Source of the DNA: Lachnospiraceae bacterium
Lineage (GTDB): Bacteria > Bacillota > Clostridia > Lachnospirales > Lachnospiraceae
Direction: 5' to 3'
Assembly (NCBI GenBank): GCA_900751785.1
Contig: CAADSM010000152.1
Coordinates: forward strand, 30,787-94,786
DNA: 64,000 nt
Below the pieces are notes generated by a model, which was not told the DNA's origin, searched no databases, and worked only from the letters and a program-made list of their open reading frames with translations. Numbering within the stretch: the first letter of the stretch is position 1; each line of letters opens with the position of its first letter. The translations under genes and the position numbers were made by a program. Positions 62,944 to 64,000 of this stretch are shown in pieces.

Positions 62944-64000
62944 CCATCAATTCCTCCTCTTCCGCCGCAAGTTTTTTCTTCTTTCTGTTTTTGATCAGGA
63001 CTGCCGCCAGTATGATCCCGATCACGATCACAGCGGCGGCGGCCAGCAGTATGCCGGGCACGGGAGAACCGGGCTCTTCCTCAGTCATGTCGCTCATCCC
63101 CATGTCCATGATCTCTTCCACAGCGTTCACGGTCATGGTAAACTCCTGCTCCACGGTCGAGACATTTCCCGCATCATCCTCATAGGTCAGGACAAGCTTG
63201 CAGTTGGACTCTTCATAGGACTCTTCGACCGCCGTCACGATCCCGTCGATCGTCCCTGTCGAGCCGGAATCCAGATTTCCGATAAACTGCTCCTGTCCTT
63301 CAATGGCGTCTCCCTCAAACCGCACCTTTACATTGTACATTTTGACACGCCCCAGATTATACAGGCTGCAGGTTATGTTCGACTCTTCGCCGACCGCTAC
63401 TGTATCCGGCGATGCCTGTATCTGGCTGAACTCAAACCTGGCCTCCTGCTTCACCGGGATTGCAAGACTTGAGCTGCCTTCATACTGCACGGCATTCCCG
63501 TCCTCATATTTCATGCCCAGCGAAATACTGTACGGCTTCTGCACAAGATCTGCACGCGCATTTAATTCAATCGAAATATCTTTTGTCCCGCCTGCTGCAA
63601 TATTCTCCAGGTAAACGGTGCTGGATCCGGATACCGGAAGAAATGCAGGCGCTTCCGCCGCCGCGTCTGTTCCTGCCGCCGGCGCCTGGAAGTCAAAGAG
63701 CATGTTGGAGACTGCCGTCCGCTTCGATGTATTCTTAAGGTGGACGACCAGCTTGAAATTCGTTCCCGCCTTTACATCTCCCGGCTCTGTATCGAATCCC
63801 GTCACGATCACTCTCGGGACTGATCCGTCGCCGGAACCTCCCGAGCCGCCTCCTGCTTCCATAGGGTCACTGTTGTAGACAGCGCCTCCGCCAAGGTCTC
63901 CGTCCGAATAATTTCCCGCACCGTTTCCGCCATTCCCCGGCGTATCTGTCTGCGGCGGGGGCGGGACCGCCGCCCCCCCGCTCGTGGGGCGTCCGCCGGG
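62900..64000 (-). CDS. CARDB-like extracellular protein with C-terminal anchor (5' end outside window)
   Basis: The frame is open to 64000 without a start, at least 366 codons. The visible part begins with a Gly- and Pro-rich stretch, then two immunoglobulin-like CARDB repeats (VTGFDTEPGDVKAGTNFKL and EFSQIQASPDTVAVGEESN). A membrane helix follows (about 45 residues from the end), then a basic and acidic cytosolic tail. This resembles COG1361-type proteins beside MacB permeases, probably acting as the adaptor or surface part. The two genes are translationally coupled by overlap. Confidence 0.85.
   Translation of the reverse strand, partial: PGGRPTSGGAAVPPPPQTDTPGNGGNGAGNYSDGDLGGGAVYNSDPMEAGGGSGGSGDGSVPRVIVTGFDTEPGDVKAGTNFKLVVHLKNTSKRTAVSNMLFDFQAPAAGTDAAAEAPAFLPVSGSSTVYLENIAAGGTKDISIELNARADLVQKPYSISLGMKYEDGNAVQYEGSSSLAIPVKQEARFEFSQIQASPDTVAVGEESNITCSLYNLGRVKMYNVKVRFEGDAIEGQEQFIGNLDSGSTGTIDGIVTAVEESYEESNCKLVLTYEDDAGNVSTVEQEFTMTVNAVEEIMDMGMSDMTEEEPGSPVPGILLAAAAVIVIGIILAAVLIKNRKKKKLAAEEEELMDEVERLTEDEHQQP

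Noticed and set aside
1-64000. CRISPR array, prophage, insertion sequence or integrase
   Set aside because: No regularly spaced repeats, no transposase or integrase frames and no phage structural genes were seen.

Overview
The window comes from a low-GC-type Gram-positive gut Clostridium, most likely a Lachnospiraceae member. The evidence is a spoVT sporulation regulator, the SCIFF ranthipeptide pair next to secDF, two T-box leaders, YesMN- and BceRS-type two-component systems, a LicT-type antiterminator with a glucose PTS, and strong AGGAGG ribosome sites. Genus cannot be fixed from the sequence alone. Most of the window is ordinary, moderately GC-rich chromosome. Positions 20650-23000 are clearly AT-rich and look acquired.

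Layout. 1-9022: a sugar locus on the minus strand, with a YesMN two-component system, a lipoprotein binding protein, two permeases and a GH65 phosphorylase fused to beta-phosphoglucomutase (cut by the window edge). 9135-9714: tRNA-Gly and a lone HicB-like gene. 9796-13016: a tryptophan ABC transporter behind a T-box with a UGG specifier. 13057-20645: aspS, hisS, hemZ, an MBL hydrolase and the bifunctional (p)ppGpp enzyme Rel. 20646-23004: an AT-rich insert with a diadenylate-cyclase-like gene of unknown role, a possible small ORF and a cluster of hairpins. 23005-30315: recJ, secDF, SCIFF maturase and SCIFF peptide (47 codons), a small membrane protein and spoVT. 30423-34065: an ammonium transporter-PII fusion broken by one base in a T7 tract, its attenuator leader, and a Na/Pi cotransporter. 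34327-38190 (plus strand): pduL, a YqeY protein, an AEC transporter, a glycolipid glycosyltransferase and a PlsY-like acyltransferase. 38219-43637: a cytidylate-kinase-like protein and a BceRS/BceAB-type module. 43759-47400: ptsG-licT with promoter, RAT and terminator, plus an extra repeat-rich leader. 47442-49123: GNAT, SseB and lipid kinase genes. 49284-56261: trpEGDCFBA behind a second UGG T-box. 56273-64000: UbiB-like kinase, a phasin-like protein, pyrophosphatase, an HPr lacking Ser46, a small alarmone synthetase, a GNAT protein, a small hypothetical, and a MacB-type permease with a CARDB-like membrane protein that runs off the window.

How the parts fit. Uncharged tRNA-Trp should switch on both tryptophan synthesis and uptake through two separate T-boxes. 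Carbon entry is handled by a phosphorolytic disaccharide route (ABC import, GH65 phosphorylase, beta-PGM) and by an antiterminator-controlled glucose PTS. Stringent-response capacity is doubled (Rel plus a small synthetase). The least explained element is the AT-rich segment inserted between recJ and rel: its protein keeps a DisA-like fold signature (DGA, RGAR, SEDG) but has a changed RHR motif, which suggests a nucleotide sensor or a divergent cyclase, possibly a conflict or defence component.
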